Shown: positions 1 through 8,920 of the stretch, piece after piece
How the letters are laid out: the number at the start of each line of letters is the position of its first letter
Numbering within the stretch: position 1 is the stretch's first letter
NCBI RefSeq assembly: GCF_945901735.1
Contig: NZ_CAMDLM010000008.1
Location: 61,830 to 125,829, forward strand
Source of the DNA: Limnohabitans sp. Rim8
Lineage (GTDB): Bacteria > Pseudomonadota > Gammaproteobacteria > Burkholderiales > Burkholderiaceae_C
DNA length: 64,000 bases
Reading direction: 5' to 3'
The notes under the pieces: generated by a model
The model's database searches: none
Seen by the model: the letters and a program-made list of their open reading frames with translations, nothing else
What the model was told of the DNA's origin: nothing
Position numbers and translations under genes: made by a program

Positions 1-771
1 CCCAGCGCAGTGAGCCACCGTGTCAAGCAGTTGGAACAAATCATTGGCACCAAACTTTTTGGCCGGGCCGATTTTTCACTCACCACCGAAGGCAACGAAT
101 ACCTGGCCCATGTGCGCGAGGGCCTGGTGGCGCTGCAGCGCTTTCCCAGCGCCAGCAACACGCCCGGACGCCGCAAGCTGCGGCTGGCGGTCACGCCCAC
201 CTTTGCGCGCTCGGTGCTCATGCCGCGCCTGAAACACTTTCTGGACGCTTACCCCGAAATCGACATCACCTTGCAGGTCAGCATTCCCCTGCTCGACGTG
301 GTGGCCGAAGACGCCGACCTGACGGTGCGTTTTGGCACCGGCCGTTATTCGGACGTGGAGCACGTGTGTCTGGCCAAGGACGACGTGACACCCCTGGCCT
401 CACCCGCCTGGCTGCGCGAAAACGGTCCTTTTGCCAGCGCCGAAGACCTGCAGGGACAACCCCTGCTGCGCAGCCCCCTGGAGCCTTGGCGCACCTGGTT
501 CGCTGCACATGACCTCGACTGGCCCGAGCCGATCGACGGCTCGTCGTTCAACGACATCGGCCTGATGTGCGACGCCGCCGCCCAAGGCCTGGGCATCGGT
601 CTGATCCGCACCAAGCTGGGCGCGCCTTGGCTCGAGAGCGGCCAGCTGGTACGCTTGTTCGAGCGCAGCGTGCCCAGCCCCCACGCCCATTACCTGTGCT
701 GGCGCACCGGAACCATGGAGCGTTGGGAATGTGCTACTTTTGCCGACTGGCTACAAAAAGCGCTGGCCTGA
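1..771 (+). CDS. LysR-family transcriptional regulator (5' truncated by window edge)
   Basis: The reading frame is open from the first base, so the gene begins outside the window; 256 residues are visible. The first visible residues (SHRVKQLEQIIGTKLFGR) are the recognition helix and wing of a LysR helix-turn-helix. The rest is a periplasmic-binding-protein-like effector domain. Effector-domain segments such as RKLRLAVTPTFARSVLMPRL and the sequence around DLTVRFGTG resemble the GcvA-like branch, but the ligand cannot be told from sequence. LysR proteins usually control a neighbouring divergent gene, which would lie upstream and outside the window. A repeat-family palindrome begins 2 bp after the stop codon. 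Confidence 0.9.
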   Translation, partial: PSAVSHRVKQLEQIIGTKLFGRADFSLTTEGNEYLAHVREGLVALQRFPSASNTPGRRKLRLAVTPTFARSVLMPRLKHFLDAYPEIDITLQVSIPLLDVVAEDADLTVRFGTGRYSDVEHVCLAKDDVTPLASPAWLRENGPFASAEDLQGQPLLRSPLEPWRTWFAAHDLDWPEPIDGSSFNDIGLMCDAAAQGLGIGLIRTKLGAPWLESGQLVRLFERSVPSPHAHYLCWRTGTMERWECATFADWLQKALA

Positions 772-772
772 C

Positions 773-797
773 ATGTCGGGGCTGAAGCTGCCGACCT
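773..797. repeat. REP-like palindromic repeat, family A (single copy)
   Basis: A 25-bp sequence starting ATGTCGGGGCTGAAG and ending CCGACCT lies just after the LysR stop codon. It matches, with few changes, copies at 10269-10295, 10316-10341, 37286-37312, 54305-54331 and 54354-54383. All are intergenic, which fits a repetitive extragenic palindrome. Confidence 0.7.
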
Positions 798-926
798 GCA
801 CAAAGCCCTCCCCTTGTCCAACAGGCTGTTGTGACGGCTAAATTCACAAGTTCTTCAAAGATTCTTCAGCCCCACGCAGCGGGCTTGCGCGTACAGTCAA
901 GCCCTCATTTCAAGGTTTTGCATGCC

Positions 927-2435
927 ATGAGCGCCCACACCCCTGTCGAAACACAGCAATTGACCGCCACCGAACGTGCCCAGCGCCAACGCGCTGTGGT
1001 GCAGGCCTTAGGTCGGGTGCTGCCCACCGATGCCATTCTCTACACCCCCGAAGACACCACGCCCTACGAGTGCGACGGCCTGACTGCTTACCGAGAGCGT
1101 CCTCTGGTGGTGGCCCTGCCGGAAACCGAGGCGCAGGTGCAGGCCGTGCTCAAAGCCTGCCACGCCTTGGCGGTGCCCGTGGTGGCACGCGGCGCAGGCA
1201 CGGGTTTGTCGGGCGGGGCCATGCCGCACCGCATGGGTGTGACGCTGTCGATGGCGCGCTTCAACCAGATCAACACCGTCGACCCCGTGAGCCGCACGGC
1301 CTTGGTGCAGTGCGGTGTGCGCAACCTGGCCATCAGCGAGGCGGCCGCGCCCTACGGCCTGTATTACGCACCCGACCCGTCCAGCCAGATCGCCTGCACG
1401 ATCGGCGGCAACGTGGCCGAAAACTCGGGCGGGGTGCACTGCCTCAAATACGGCCTCACGGTGCACAACGTGCTCAAAGTGCGCGGTTTCACCGTCGAAG
1501 GCGACCCGATCGAATTTGGCAGCGACGCGCTCGACACCTCCGGCTACGACCTGTTGGCCGTGCTGGTGGGCAGCGAAGGCATGCTGGCCGTGACCACCGA
1601 AGTCACCGTCAAACTGGTGCCCAAGCCGCAGCTGGCGCGCTGCATCATGGCCAGCTTTGACGACGTGCGCAAAGCCGGTGACGCGGTGGCCGCTGTCATT
1701 GCCGCAGGCATCATCCCGGCCGGGCTGGAGATGATGGACGGGCCCATGACGATCGCAGTCGAAGACTTTGTGCATGCAGGCTACGACCTGAGCGCGGCGG
1801 CCATTTTGCTGTGCGAGAGCGACGGCACGCCCGAAGAAGTCGAAGAGGAAATCGGCCGCATGAGCGAAGTGCTGCGCCACTGCGGGGCTACAGCCATTTC
1901 GGTCAGCCGCGACGAGGCCCAGCGTCTCAAGTTCTGGAGCGGTCGCAAGAACGCCTTCCCCGCATCGGGCCGCATCAGCCCCGACTACATGTGCATGGAC
2001 TCAACCATCCCGCGCAAGCGCTTGGCCGACATCCTGCAAGCCATCCAACAGATGGAAGAAAAGTACGCGCTGCGCTGCCTGAACGTGTTCCATGCGGGCG
2101 ACGGCAACCTGCACCCGCTGATTTTGTTCGATGCGAACGATGCCGACCAGTTGCGCCGCTGTGAGCTGTTTGGCGCTGAAATTTTAGAGACCAGCGTGGC
2201 CATGGGCGGCACCGTGACAGGCGAGCACGGCGTCGGCATTGAGAAAGTGAACAGCATGTGTGTGCAGTTTTCCGCCGAAGAAAACGAACAGATGTTCGCC
2301 GTCAAACGCGCCTTTGACCCGCAAGGCCTTTTAAACCCCGGCAAGGTCATCCCGACGCTCAACCGCTGCGCCGAGTACGGCCGCATGCTGGTGCGTGCAG
2401 GCGCCATCAAGCACCCGGAGTTGGAACGTTTCTGA
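927..2435 (+). CDS. glcD: FAD-binding oxidase, GlcD / D-lactate dehydrogenase family
   Basis: A 502-residue flavoprotein of the VAO/PCMH fold. The N-terminal half carries the FAD pyrophosphate loop RGAGTGLSGGAMP, and the C-terminal half ends in the family signature LNPGKVIP; HAGDGNLHP and GEHGVG are further conserved blocks. The family oxidises 2-hydroxy acids such as glycolate or D-lactate and passes electrons to quinone or cytochrome. The length suits GlcD, but GlcE and GlcF do not follow, so it may be a stand-alone D-lactate or related 2-hydroxyacid dehydrogenase. I chose ATG 927, since the frame upstream of it has no protein-like composition. The upstream spacer holds only the repeat at 773-797. 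Confidence 0.88.
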   Translation: MSAHTPVETQQLTATERAQRQRAVVQALGRVLPTDAILYTPEDTTPYECDGLTAYRERPLVVALPETEAQVQAVLKACHALAVPVVARGAGTGLSGGAMPHRMGVTLSMARFNQINTVDPVSRTALVQCGVRNLAISEAAAPYGLYYAPDPSSQIACTIGGNVAENSGGVHCLKYGLTVHNVLKVRGFTVEGDPIEFGSDALDTSGYDLLAVLVGSEGMLAVTTEVTVKLVPKPQLARCIMASFDDVRKAGDAVAAVIAAGIIPAGLEMMDGPMTIAVEDFVHAGYDLSAAAILLCESDGTPEEVEEEIGRMSEVLRHCGATAISVSRDEAQRLKFWSGRKNAFPASGRISPDYMCMDSTIPRKRLADILQAIQQMEEKYALRCLNVFHAGDGNLHPLILFDANDADQLRRCELFGAEILETSVAMGGTVTGEHGVGIEKVNSMCVQFSAEENEQMFAVKRAFDPQGLLNPGKVIPTLNRCAEYGRMLVRAGAIKHPELERF

Positions 2436-2466
2436 GGGTCTTGGCAAAGACCTCAGGGGCGCGCCC

Positions 2467-3852
2467 TCAGTCCAGCCCGCGCACCACCTGCATGGCCTCT
2501 TCGATGCGCTCCACCGGGTAGATGGTCAGGCCTTCAAAGGCCTTGTCGTTTTTCTTGGGGGCGTTGGCCTTGGGCACCACCGCCACCTTGAAGCCGAGTT
2601 TGGCCGCCTCCTTCAAGCGGTCCTGTCCGCGCGGTGCTGGGCGCACTTCACCGGCCAAGCCGACCTCGCCAAAGGCAATGAAGCCTTTGGGCAAGGCTTT
2701 GCCACGCAGGCTGCTGGTGATGGCCAACATGACCGCCAAGTCGGCCGCGGGCTCGCTGATGCGCACGCCGCCCACCGCGTTGACAAACACATCCTGGTCC
2801 ATACAGGCCACGCCCGCATGCCGGTGCAGCACCGCCAGCAGCATGGCCAGGCGGTCGCGGTCCAGACCCACAGACAGGCGCCGTGGCGAAGGGCCACCGC
2901 TGTCCACCAGTGCCTGGATTTCCACCAGCAGCGGGCGCGTGCCCTCCAGCGTCACCATCACGCAGCTGCCGGGAACGGGCTCGGCGTGCTGGCTCAAAAA
3001 AATGGCGCTGGGGTTGCTCACGCCCTTCAGTCCTTTTTCGGTCATGGCGAAGACGCCGATCTCGTTGACTGCACCAAAGCGGTTTTTGATGGCGCGGATA
3101 AGGCGGAAGTTCGAATGCGTGTCGCCCTCAAAGTACAGCACCGTGTCCACCATGTGCTCGAGCACACGGGGGCCAGCCAGCGCACCTTCTTTGGTGACGT
3201 GGCCCACCAGCACGATGGTGGTGCCGGTGGATTTGGCGGTGCGCGTCAGGTGCGCGGCACATTCGCGCACCTGCGCCACCGATCCCGGAGCGCTGGTCAG
3301 CTGGTCCGAATACACCGTCTGGATCGAGTCGATGATGGCGATGCCCGGTTGGCGCGATTGCAACGTGTGCAGGATCTTCTCGAGCTGGATTTCGGGCAGC
3401 ACCGGCACTTGCGAGTCGGGCAGACCCAAGCGGCGCGAGCGCATGGCCACTTGCGCGCCACTTTCTTCGCCCGTCACATACAGGGTGTTCATGCCGCTGC
3501 GCTGCAGCGCATCCACCGCCTGCAAGAGCAAGGTGGACTTGCCGATGCCGGGGTCGCCGCCGATCAGCACCACGCCGCCTTCGACCATGCCGCCGCCCAA
3601 CACCCGGTCAAGCTCGTCGATGCCGGTGGGGTGGCGTTCAAAATCGGCCGCTTGAATCTGGGCCAATGGCAGCACTTCAGACGTGGGGGCCAGCGAGGCG
3701 TGTACCGAGCCAAAGCGGTTTTTGCCCACAGCAGGTTCAGACGAGCCCTCGATCAAGGTGTTCCAGGCGTTGCAGCTCGGGCATTTGCCCATCCAGCGGG
3801 CGCTGGTGCCGCCGCATTCGGTGCAGGTGAATATCGATTTGTCTTTGGCCAT
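2467..3852 (-). CDS. radA: DNA repair protein RadA
   Basis: A 461-residue protein with the complete RadA layout. An N-terminal zinc finger (CTECGGTSARWMGKCPSC) is followed by a RecA-like ATPase with Walker A GGDPGIGKSTLLLQ, the RadA-specific KNRFG motif, and a C-terminal Lon-protease-like domain. RadA is a helicase that promotes branch migration during homologous recombination. ATG 3852 gives the usual start MAKDKSIFTC; an in-frame codon nine bases upstream is less likely. It converges with the oxidase gene on its left. Confidence 0.97.
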   Translation of the reverse strand: MAKDKSIFTCTECGGTSARWMGKCPSCNAWNTLIEGSSEPAVGKNRFGSVHASLAPTSEVLPLAQIQAADFERHPTGIDELDRVLGGGMVEGGVVLIGGDPGIGKSTLLLQAVDALQRSGMNTLYVTGEESGAQVAMRSRRLGLPDSQVPVLPEIQLEKILHTLQSRQPGIAIIDSIQTVYSDQLTSAPGSVAQVRECAAHLTRTAKSTGTTIVLVGHVTKEGALAGPRVLEHMVDTVLYFEGDTHSNFRLIRAIKNRFGAVNEIGVFAMTEKGLKGVSNPSAIFLSQHAEPVPGSCVMVTLEGTRPLLVEIQALVDSGGPSPRRLSVGLDRDRLAMLLAVLHRHAGVACMDQDVFVNAVGGVRISEPAADLAVMLAITSSLRGKALPKGFIAFGEVGLAGEVRPAPRGQDRLKEAAKLGFKVAVVPKANAPKKNDKAFEGLTIYPVERIEEAMQVVRGLD

Positions 3853-3880
3853 GGGACGCAAGTGTGCCTGAGGCTGGGGC

Positions 3881-4930
3881 TCAGGCTGCGTGCCAAGCGC
3901 GCAGAAAATCTCGGGTGATGTCGGCCGCAGCAGCGGTGCGGCAAACGCTGGCGTTTTGGCCAGACCACAGCGGCGTGAAGTCGCTGCTGCCCTGCGCCTC
4001 AGCGGCTGAGCGCAAGGGTGCGATGCCGGCTGTGGCCATTGGAAACGCCGGGGCCTGTGCGCACAGAGACCCCAACTCGCGCATCAGCCGGTTGACGATG
4101 CCGCGCGCTGGGCGTCCGCTGAACACATTGGTCAAAGCCGTGTGCTGAGCAGCGGGCGATTGCAAGGCCGCGCGGTGCAGCGCACTGGTGGTGGCTTCGT
4201 GGCTGCACAAATAAGCGGTGCCCATTTGCACGGCCGATGCCCCCAGCGCCTTGGCCGCGGCCACCCCCTGCACAGTGGCGATGCCGCCAGCGGCGATGAC
4301 CGGCAACTGCACGGCCCGCACGATTTGCGGCAACAGGGCGAAGGTGCCGATTTGCGTGCTCAGGTCTTCGGTCAGAAACATGCCCCGGTGGCCCCCGGCT
4401 TCAAGCCCTTGGGCAATGATGGCGTCTGCGCCATGGGCCTGCAGCCACTGCGCTTCGGCCACCGTGGTGGCCGATGACAGCACCAGCGATCCCCAGCTTT
4501 TGACGCGGGCCAGCAAGTCGGGCGCAGGCAAACCGAAGTGAAAACTGACCACGGCGGGGCGAAAGGCTTCCAGCACATCGGCGCTGTCATGCCCAAAAGG
4601 CACTCGTCCTGGGCCGCCGGGCATATCGGACGGGTCCAGTCCGAATTCGCGGTAATAGGGGGCAAGGGTCTGCTGCCAACGGGCTTGGGCTTCCAGCGAG
4701 GGCGCGGGCGGCGAGTGGCAAAAAAAGTTGACGTTGTAGGGCGCACGGGTGGCCACCGTCAGGGCTTGAAGTTCGGCCTGCAGGGCGTCCGGGCTGAGCA
4801 TGGCCGCAGGCAGTGCACCCAGCCCACCGGCTTGGCACACGGCCAAGGCCAAACGGTGGTTTTGCGCGCCCGCCATGGGGGCTTGAAAAATGGGCGCGTT
4901 CAGACCCCATTGTGTGAAGGCATGTGACAT
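3881..4930 (-). CDS. Nitronate monooxygenase (2-nitropropane dioxygenase family)
   Basis: A 349-residue FMN-dependent TIM-barrel enzyme. Family landmarks are the start APIFQAPMAGAQNHRLALAV, the segment GADAIIAQGLEAGGHRG and the phosphate-binding stretch VIAAGGIATVQGVAAAKALG with GASAVQMGTAYL. The family oxidises alkyl nitronates, or in some members reduces quinones. ATG 4930 is preferred over GTG 4939. It lies 28 bp from radA on the same strand and is divergent from hpaR across about 290 bp. Confidence 0.88.
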   Translation of the reverse strand: MSHAFTQWGLNAPIFQAPMAGAQNHRLALAVCQAGGLGALPAAMLSPDALQAELQALTVATRAPYNVNFFCHSPPAPSLEAQARWQQTLAPYYREFGLDPSDMPGGPGRVPFGHDSADVLEAFRPAVVSFHFGLPAPDLLARVKSWGSLVLSSATTVAEAQWLQAHGADAIIAQGLEAGGHRGMFLTEDLSTQIGTFALLPQIVRAVQLPVIAAGGIATVQGVAAAKALGASAVQMGTAYLCSHEATTSALHRAALQSPAAQHTALTNVFSGRPARGIVNRLMRELGSLCAQAPAFPMATAGIAPLRSAAEAQGSSDFTPLWSGQNASVCRTAAAADITRDFLRAWHAA

Positions 4931-5180
4931 GGGGTCCACTTTAATGCCTGATCGGCGTACGTTTGAGTTTGTTGCGGTTTTTCAGCGCGGTGCGGGGACA
5001 TGAAAGCCATTCGCACACCAAGCTCGCCGCATGACGGCCTGCGGTGTGATCGACGCACTGGGCCTGTGCTGCGCCCTATTTTTACATTAGAAATAGCGTA
5101 TTCAATGTCGTTTAATTTTTTTTAGTTCCCATTAACATGAGGGTACTTGTTCACCCCTTTGCAAAAAAAAGGGAAAACAC

Positions 5181-5225
5181 CCAGATCAAAATCTGGCTGA
5201 TCAATTAACATGTTAAATAACATGT
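5181..5225. promoter_or_regulatory. Probable HpaR operator region with two perfect palindromes
   Basis: Two perfect inverted repeats precede hpaR: CCAGAT-CAAA-ATCTGG at 5181-5196 and TTAACATGTTAA at 5205-5216. A partial second copy of the latter, AACATGT, lies at 5219-5225, and ATTAACATG also occurs at 5131-5139. MarR-family repressors such as HpaR bind palindromes next to their own gene, so autoregulation and control of the hpa operon from here is a reasonable inference. The second palindrome overlaps one possible hpaR start codon. Confidence 0.6.
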
Positions 5226-5713
5226 CAACCACCCCATTCCTCCACCGCAACCTGCCGCGCCTGCTTTTGCAGGCACGCGAGTCGGTCATGGGCCACACCC
5301 GGCCCAGCCTGCGAGCGCAGGGCTTGTCCGACCAGCAATGGCGGGTGTTGCGGGTACTGGGTGAACACGCCCACGACAGCGGGGTGGAAACCGGCCGAGT
5401 GGCCAAAGAGGCGTTTTTGCTCGGACCCAGTCTGACGGGTGTGCTCACCCGGATGGAGCGTGACGGTCTGATCGAACGCCAACGCTGCCCGCAGGACGCC
5501 CGAAGGACGGTGGTTCGTGCAACGGAGGTCGGATTGGCCAAAGTGCAGGCCTTGTCGCACGGCATCGAAGTTCACTACGCTTGGATGGAAGAACAACTGG
5601 GCAAAACCGCCTTGCAAAATTTGTATGCCTTGCTCGACCAAGTGATCGCCCTGGAGGGCGATGGACCTGCCAAGCCACCAGAGTCACCCCGCAAAAAGAA
5701 AGCTGCACCATGA
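5222..5713 (+). CDS. hpaR: HpaR, MarR-family repressor of homoprotocatechuate degradation
   Basis: A 163-residue winged-helix protein. The MarR DNA-binding core is visible (LSDQQWRVLRVLGEHA, then the wing LTRMERDGLIERQRCPQDAR). The family represses hpa genes until aromatic substrate is present. The start is uncertain: ATG 5222 (MSTTPF) and ATG 5210 (MLNNMS) are both possible, and neither has a clear ribosome-binding site. I prefer 5222 because 5210 sits inside a perfect palindrome that looks like an operator. Its stop overlaps hpaG1 by ATGA at 5710-5713, so it is the first gene of the operon it probably controls. Confidence 0.9.
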   Translation: MSTTPFLHRNLPRLLLQARESVMGHTRPSLRAQGLSDQQWRVLRVLGEHAHDSGVETGRVAKEAFLLGPSLTGVLTRMERDGLIERQRCPQDARRTVVRATEVGLAKVQALSHGIEVHYAWMEEQLGKTALQNLYALLDQVIALEGDGPAKPPESPRKKKAAP

Positions 5714-6342
5714 AGCATTGGCAACCTGCTGGCACCGTGTACGGCTGCCTGCTCAATTTTCAGCGCGAATGGGACCTGTGGGCCCCGCGCATGGCACAAG
5801 AACCGCACAAAGGCCCACCCAAGGCACCCGTGCTCTATGTCAAATCGGCCAACACCTTCAACCCAAGCGGAACATTGGTGTTGCAAGACGGGGTGCAAGA
5901 GGTGGACATCGGCGCCACGCTCGGTCTGGTGATGGGTGCCCAAGGCACACCGGTCAGCGTGGTCCTGCTCAACGACTGGTCCGTGCCTCACGACAGCTAT
6001 TACCGACCGCCCGTCAAGTTCCGTTGCCGCGATGGTTATTTGGGCTGCGGCTCCCCTCCGGTGCCTTGGGCAACCCTGAACCCTTCCGGGCTGAGCATCA
6101 CGGTGCAGCTCAATGGCCAGCGCGTTCAGACCGTGCAACTGTCCGAACTGGTGCGGCCTGTGGCGCGTTTGCTGACCGATGTGGCCGAGTTCATGACCTT
6201 GCAAGCGGGCGATGTGCTGATGCTGGGCACCGATGTGCTGGCCAACGGCCAAAGACCTCGCGCCCGTGCCGGCGACACCGTGTGCCTGACCGCTACCGGC
6301 TTTGCGCCTTGGGTTCAAACCGTGCAGGGAGAGGCCGCATGA
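5710..6342 (+). CDS. hpaG1: HpaG N-terminal-type subunit (homoprotocatechuate catabolism isomerase/decarboxylase)
   Basis: A 210-residue fumarylacetoacetate-hydrolase-family protein. It contains VLYVKSANTFNPSG and NDWSVPHDSYYRPPVKFRCR and corresponds to the N-terminal half of enteric HpaG. In this pathway HpaG decarboxylates 5-oxopent-3-ene-1,2,5-tricarboxylate and isomerises the product. Here the two halves are separate genes (see 6339-7103), as in many proteobacteria. ATG 5710 overlaps the hpaR stop by 4 bp, and the stop overlaps the next gene by ATGA, so translational coupling is likely. Confidence 0.9.
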   Translation: MKHWQPAGTVYGCLLNFQREWDLWAPRMAQEPHKGPPKAPVLYVKSANTFNPSGTLVLQDGVQEVDIGATLGLVMGAQGTPVSVVLLNDWSVPHDSYYRPPVKFRCRDGYLGCGSPPVPWATLNPSGLSITVQLNGQRVQTVQLSELVRPVARLLTDVAEFMTLQAGDVLMLGTDVLANGQRPRARAGDTVCLTATGFAPWVQTVQGEAA

Positions 6343-7103
6343 AACACGCACGCATTGCTTGGTCTGGGGCCATCCAGCACGCCATCGAATCCGACGGCCA
6401 ATTGCTGATCACCCAAGGCCCGCACAAGGGCCACCGCGTGGGCTTTGACGACGTGGTCTGGCTGCCGCCCCTGGCCCCCGTGCCGCAGCCGCGCAGCGTG
6501 ATCGCGCTGGGCCTGAACTACGCCGACCACGCCAAGGAACTCGCCTTCAAAGCCCCCGAAGAGCCGCTGGCTTTCATGAAGGGTGAGGCCTCGCTGATCG
6601 GCCACAAAGCCCTCACGAAGCGCCCCGCTGATGTGAAGTACATGCATTACGAATGCGAGCTGGCCGTGGTCATTGGCCGCACCGCACGCCGCGTGAAGAA
6701 GGCCGACGCTATCGACTACGTGGGCGGTTACACCGTGGCCAACGACTACGCGATCCGCGACTACCTGGAAAACTGGTATCGCCCCAACCTGCGCGTGAAA
6801 AACCGCGACACCTGCACGCCGGTTGGGCCCTGGTTGGTGGATGCGGCGGATGTGCCTGATCCCATGGCGCTGGCCTTGCAAACCACTGTCAATGGCCAAG
6901 TCACGCAAAGCGGCAACACCGCCGACATGGTGTTCGATGTGCCCACGCTCATCGAATACTTCAGCAGCTTCATGACCCTCAACCCCGGCGACCTGATCCT
7001 GACGGGCACGCCCGACGGCATCGTGAACGTGAACCCCGGGGATGTGGTGGTCACCGAAATCGAAAGCATCGGGGCATTGACCAATACCCTCGTGAAAGCA
7101 TGA
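6339..7103 (+). CDS. hpaG2: HpaG C-terminal-type subunit (5-oxopent-3-ene-1,2,5-tricarboxylate decarboxylase)
   Basis: A 254-residue FAH-fold enzyme with the canonical core: IALGLNYADHAKELAF, YECELAVVIGR (metal-binding acidic residues), GYTVANDYAIRDY and LILTGTPDGIVNVNPGD. It matches the C-terminal half of HpaG, which carries the metal-dependent decarboxylase/isomerase activity. ATG 6339 overlaps the hpaG1 stop, and its own stop overlaps hpaE (ATGA at 7100-7103). Confidence 0.93.
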   Translation: MKHARIAWSGAIQHAIESDGQLLITQGPHKGHRVGFDDVVWLPPLAPVPQPRSVIALGLNYADHAKELAFKAPEEPLAFMKGEASLIGHKALTKRPADVKYMHYECELAVVIGRTARRVKKADAIDYVGGYTVANDYAIRDYLENWYRPNLRVKNRDTCTPVGPWLVDAADVPDPMALALQTTVNGQVTQSGNTADMVFDVPTLIEYFSSFMTLNPGDLILTGTPDGIVNVNPGDVVVTEIESIGALTNTLVKA

Positions 7104-8575
7104 ACATGAAAATCGACCACCTCATCAATGGTATCCAAGTCGCAGGCCGCGACTACTTTGAGACCGTTAACCCTGCCACCCAAGAAGTGCTGGCCGAAGT
7201 GGCCTCGGGCGGCGAGGCGGAAGTCAACGCCGCTGTCGCCGCCGCCAAAGCTGCTTTCCCGAAATGGGCCAATACGCCAGCGACTGAGCGCGCCAAGATC
7301 ATGCGCAAGCTGGGCGACCTGATCACCAAGCATGTGCCCGAGATTTCGGAAACCGAAACACGGGATTGCGGTCAGACCATCAGCCAGACCGGCAAGCAAT
7401 TGGTGCCGCGCGCAGCCGACAACTTCCACTACTTTGCCGAGATGTGCACCCGCGTGGACGGCCACACTTACCCCACGCCTACACACCTGAACTACACGCT
7501 GTTTCACCCTGTGGGCGTGTGCGCGCTGATCAGCCCGTGGAACGTGCCTTTCATGACCGCCACCTGGAAGGTCGCACCCTGCCTGGCTTTTGGCAACACC
7601 GCCGTGCTCAAAATGAGCGAACTCTCGCCCCTGAGCGCAGCCCGTCTGGGCGAGTTGGCGCTGGAGGCGGGTGTGCCCGCAGGCGTGCTCAACCTGGTGC
7701 ACGGCTACGGCAAAGAGGCGGGCGAGCCGCTGGTCTCGCACCGCGATGTGCGCGCCATCAGCTTCACCGGCTCCACTGTCACCGGCAACCGCATCGTGCA
7801 AAGCGCAGGTTTAAAGAAGTTCAGCATGGAGCTGGGCGGCAAGAGCCCCTTCGTGATCTTTGAAGATGCCGACCTGGACCGCGCTCTGGATGCTGCCCTC
7901 TTCATGATCTTCAGCAACAACGGCGAACGCTGCACCGCAGGCAGCCGCATCCTGGTGCAGCAAAGCATCTATGCCGACTTTGCCACCAAGTTTGCCGAGC
8001 GCGCCAAGCGCATCACGGTGGGCGACCCGCTCGACGAGAAAACCATCGTCGGCCCGATGATCTCCAAAGCGCATCTGGCCAAAGTGCGCAGCTACATCGA
8101 ACTCGGCCCCAAGGAAGGCGCCACCCTGCTGTGCGGTGGCTTGGGCCAGCCCGGCTACGCGGCCGATTTGCCCGCGCATGTTCAGCACGGCAACTTCGTC
8201 TGGCCCACCGTGTTTGCCGATGTGGACAACCGCATGCGCATTGCCCAAGAAGAAATCTTCGGCCCGGTGGCCTGCCTGATCCCCTTCAAAGACGAGCAGG
8301 ACGCAATAGCAAAAGCCAACGACATCGACTACGGTTTGAGCAGCTACGTCTGGACCGAAAACCTCGGCAAGGCCCATCGCGTGGCGGCAGCGGTGGAGGC
8401 AGGCATGTGCTTTGTGAACAGCCAAAACGTGCGCGACCTGCGCCAGCCCTTTGGCGGCACCAAGGCCAGCGGCACCGGCCGCGAAGGCGGAACCTGGAGC
8501 TACGAAGTGTTCTGTGAGCCCAAGAACATCGCGGTGTCGCTGGGTGGTCATCACATTCCGCATTGGGGCGTATGA
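7100..8575 (+). CDS. hpaE: 5-carboxymethyl-2-hydroxymuconate semialdehyde dehydrogenase
   Basis: A 491-residue aldehyde dehydrogenase. Catalytic Glu244 lies in MELGGKSPF and catalytic Cys278 in NNGERCTAGS; the NAD-binding segment SPWNVPFMTATWKVAP is intact. HpaE oxidises the ring-cleavage semialdehyde made by HpaD. The assignment rests on the ALDH family plus its place between hpaG2 and hpaD. The last codons (GTATGA) contribute the first octamer of the VapBC operator that follows. Confidence 0.95.
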   Translation: MNMKIDHLINGIQVAGRDYFETVNPATQEVLAEVASGGEAEVNAAVAAAKAAFPKWANTPATERAKIMRKLGDLITKHVPEISETETRDCGQTISQTGKQLVPRAADNFHYFAEMCTRVDGHTYPTPTHLNYTLFHPVGVCALISPWNVPFMTATWKVAPCLAFGNTAVLKMSELSPLSAARLGELALEAGVPAGVLNLVHGYGKEAGEPLVSHRDVRAISFTGSTVTGNRIVQSAGLKKFSMELGGKSPFVIFEDADLDRALDAALFMIFSNNGERCTAGSRILVQQSIYADFATKFAERAKRITVGDPLDEKTIVGPMISKAHLAKVRSYIELGPKEGATLLCGGLGQPGYAADLPAHVQHGNFVWPTVFADVDNRMRIAQEEIFGPVACLIPFKDEQDAIAKANDIDYGLSSYVWTENLGKAHRVAAAVEAGMCFVNSQNVRDLRQPFGGTKASGTGREGGTWSYEVFCEPKNIAVSLGGHHIPHWGV

Positions 8576-8633
8576 CAAACCTACGTCATCTGTCATACTT
8601 GACGTCATACATTCATCTCGAATGTGTATGACA
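8570..8633. promoter_or_regulatory. Candidate VapBC operator: repeated TGTCATAC/GTATGACA octamers
   Basis: GTATGACA occurs at 8570-8577 and 8626-8633, its reverse complement TGTCATAC at 8591-8598, and a one-base variant (CGTCATAC) at 8603-8610. This gives nested inverted repeats directly upstream of the vapB start at 8645. VapBC complexes normally bind such repeats to autorepress. The first copy overlaps the hpaE stop codon. A Shine-Dalgarno AAGGAG lies at 8633-8638. Confidence 0.6.
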
Positions 8634-8644
8634 AGGAGTGAGCC

Positions 8645-8920
8645 ATGCTGTCTGTCCGCCTGCCCGAAACCGTTGAACGCGAATTGACCCAGTATTGCGC
8701 TGTGCGCAAACTGAGCAAATCGCACGTCGTGCAAGAAGCCCTGGCCGAGTATTTGGTGGCAGCCAAAACGGCCTCCGGCCACAACGCGGCACCTGAGCCC
8801 GATCTGTCGTTTCTGGCGCCGGAGGACCCGATCCGTCAATTCATTGGCATCGTCAAGGATGGCCCCAGCACAGACGAATGGATGGCCATCACCCGCGGCG
8901 AGGACTGGAACAAAACATGA
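8645..8920 (+). CDS. VapB-type antitoxin (ribbon-helix-helix)
   Basis: A 91-residue protein whose start (MLSVRLPETVERELTQYC) is a ribbon-helix-helix DNA-binding strand followed by the helices around KLSKSHVVQEALAEYLV. The C-terminal part, around DDPIRQF-like residues and ending ITRGEDWNKT, is the likely toxin-neutralising tail. It overlaps the PIN-domain toxin by ATGA (8917-8920). The pair sits inside the hpa operon, between hpaE and hpaD, where it has no catabolic role. Confidence 0.85.
   Translation: MLSVRLPETVERELTQYCAVRKLSKSHVVQEALAEYLVAAKTASGHNAAPEPDLSFLAPEDPIRQFIGIVKDGPSTDEWMAITRGEDWNKT

Noticed and set aside
1008..1880. 290-residue open frame opposite the GlcD-type gene
   Set aside because: It is His/Gly/Ala-rich without any family motif, and lies wholly antisense to a gene with clear FAD-binding motifs. 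High-GC codon bias explains it.
2395..3918. 507-residue open frame opposite radA
   Set aside because: It is antisense to a textbook RadA, and its sequence has only the composition of a shadow frame.
5081..5109. Sigma-70 promoter for hpaR
   Set aside because: TTTACA resembles a -35 box, but no acceptable -10 box lies at the correct distance.
5661..6338. Upstream extension of hpaG2 through hpaG1
   Set aside because: The extension reads hpaG1 out of frame. ATG 6339 with the ATGA overlap gives the standard protein.
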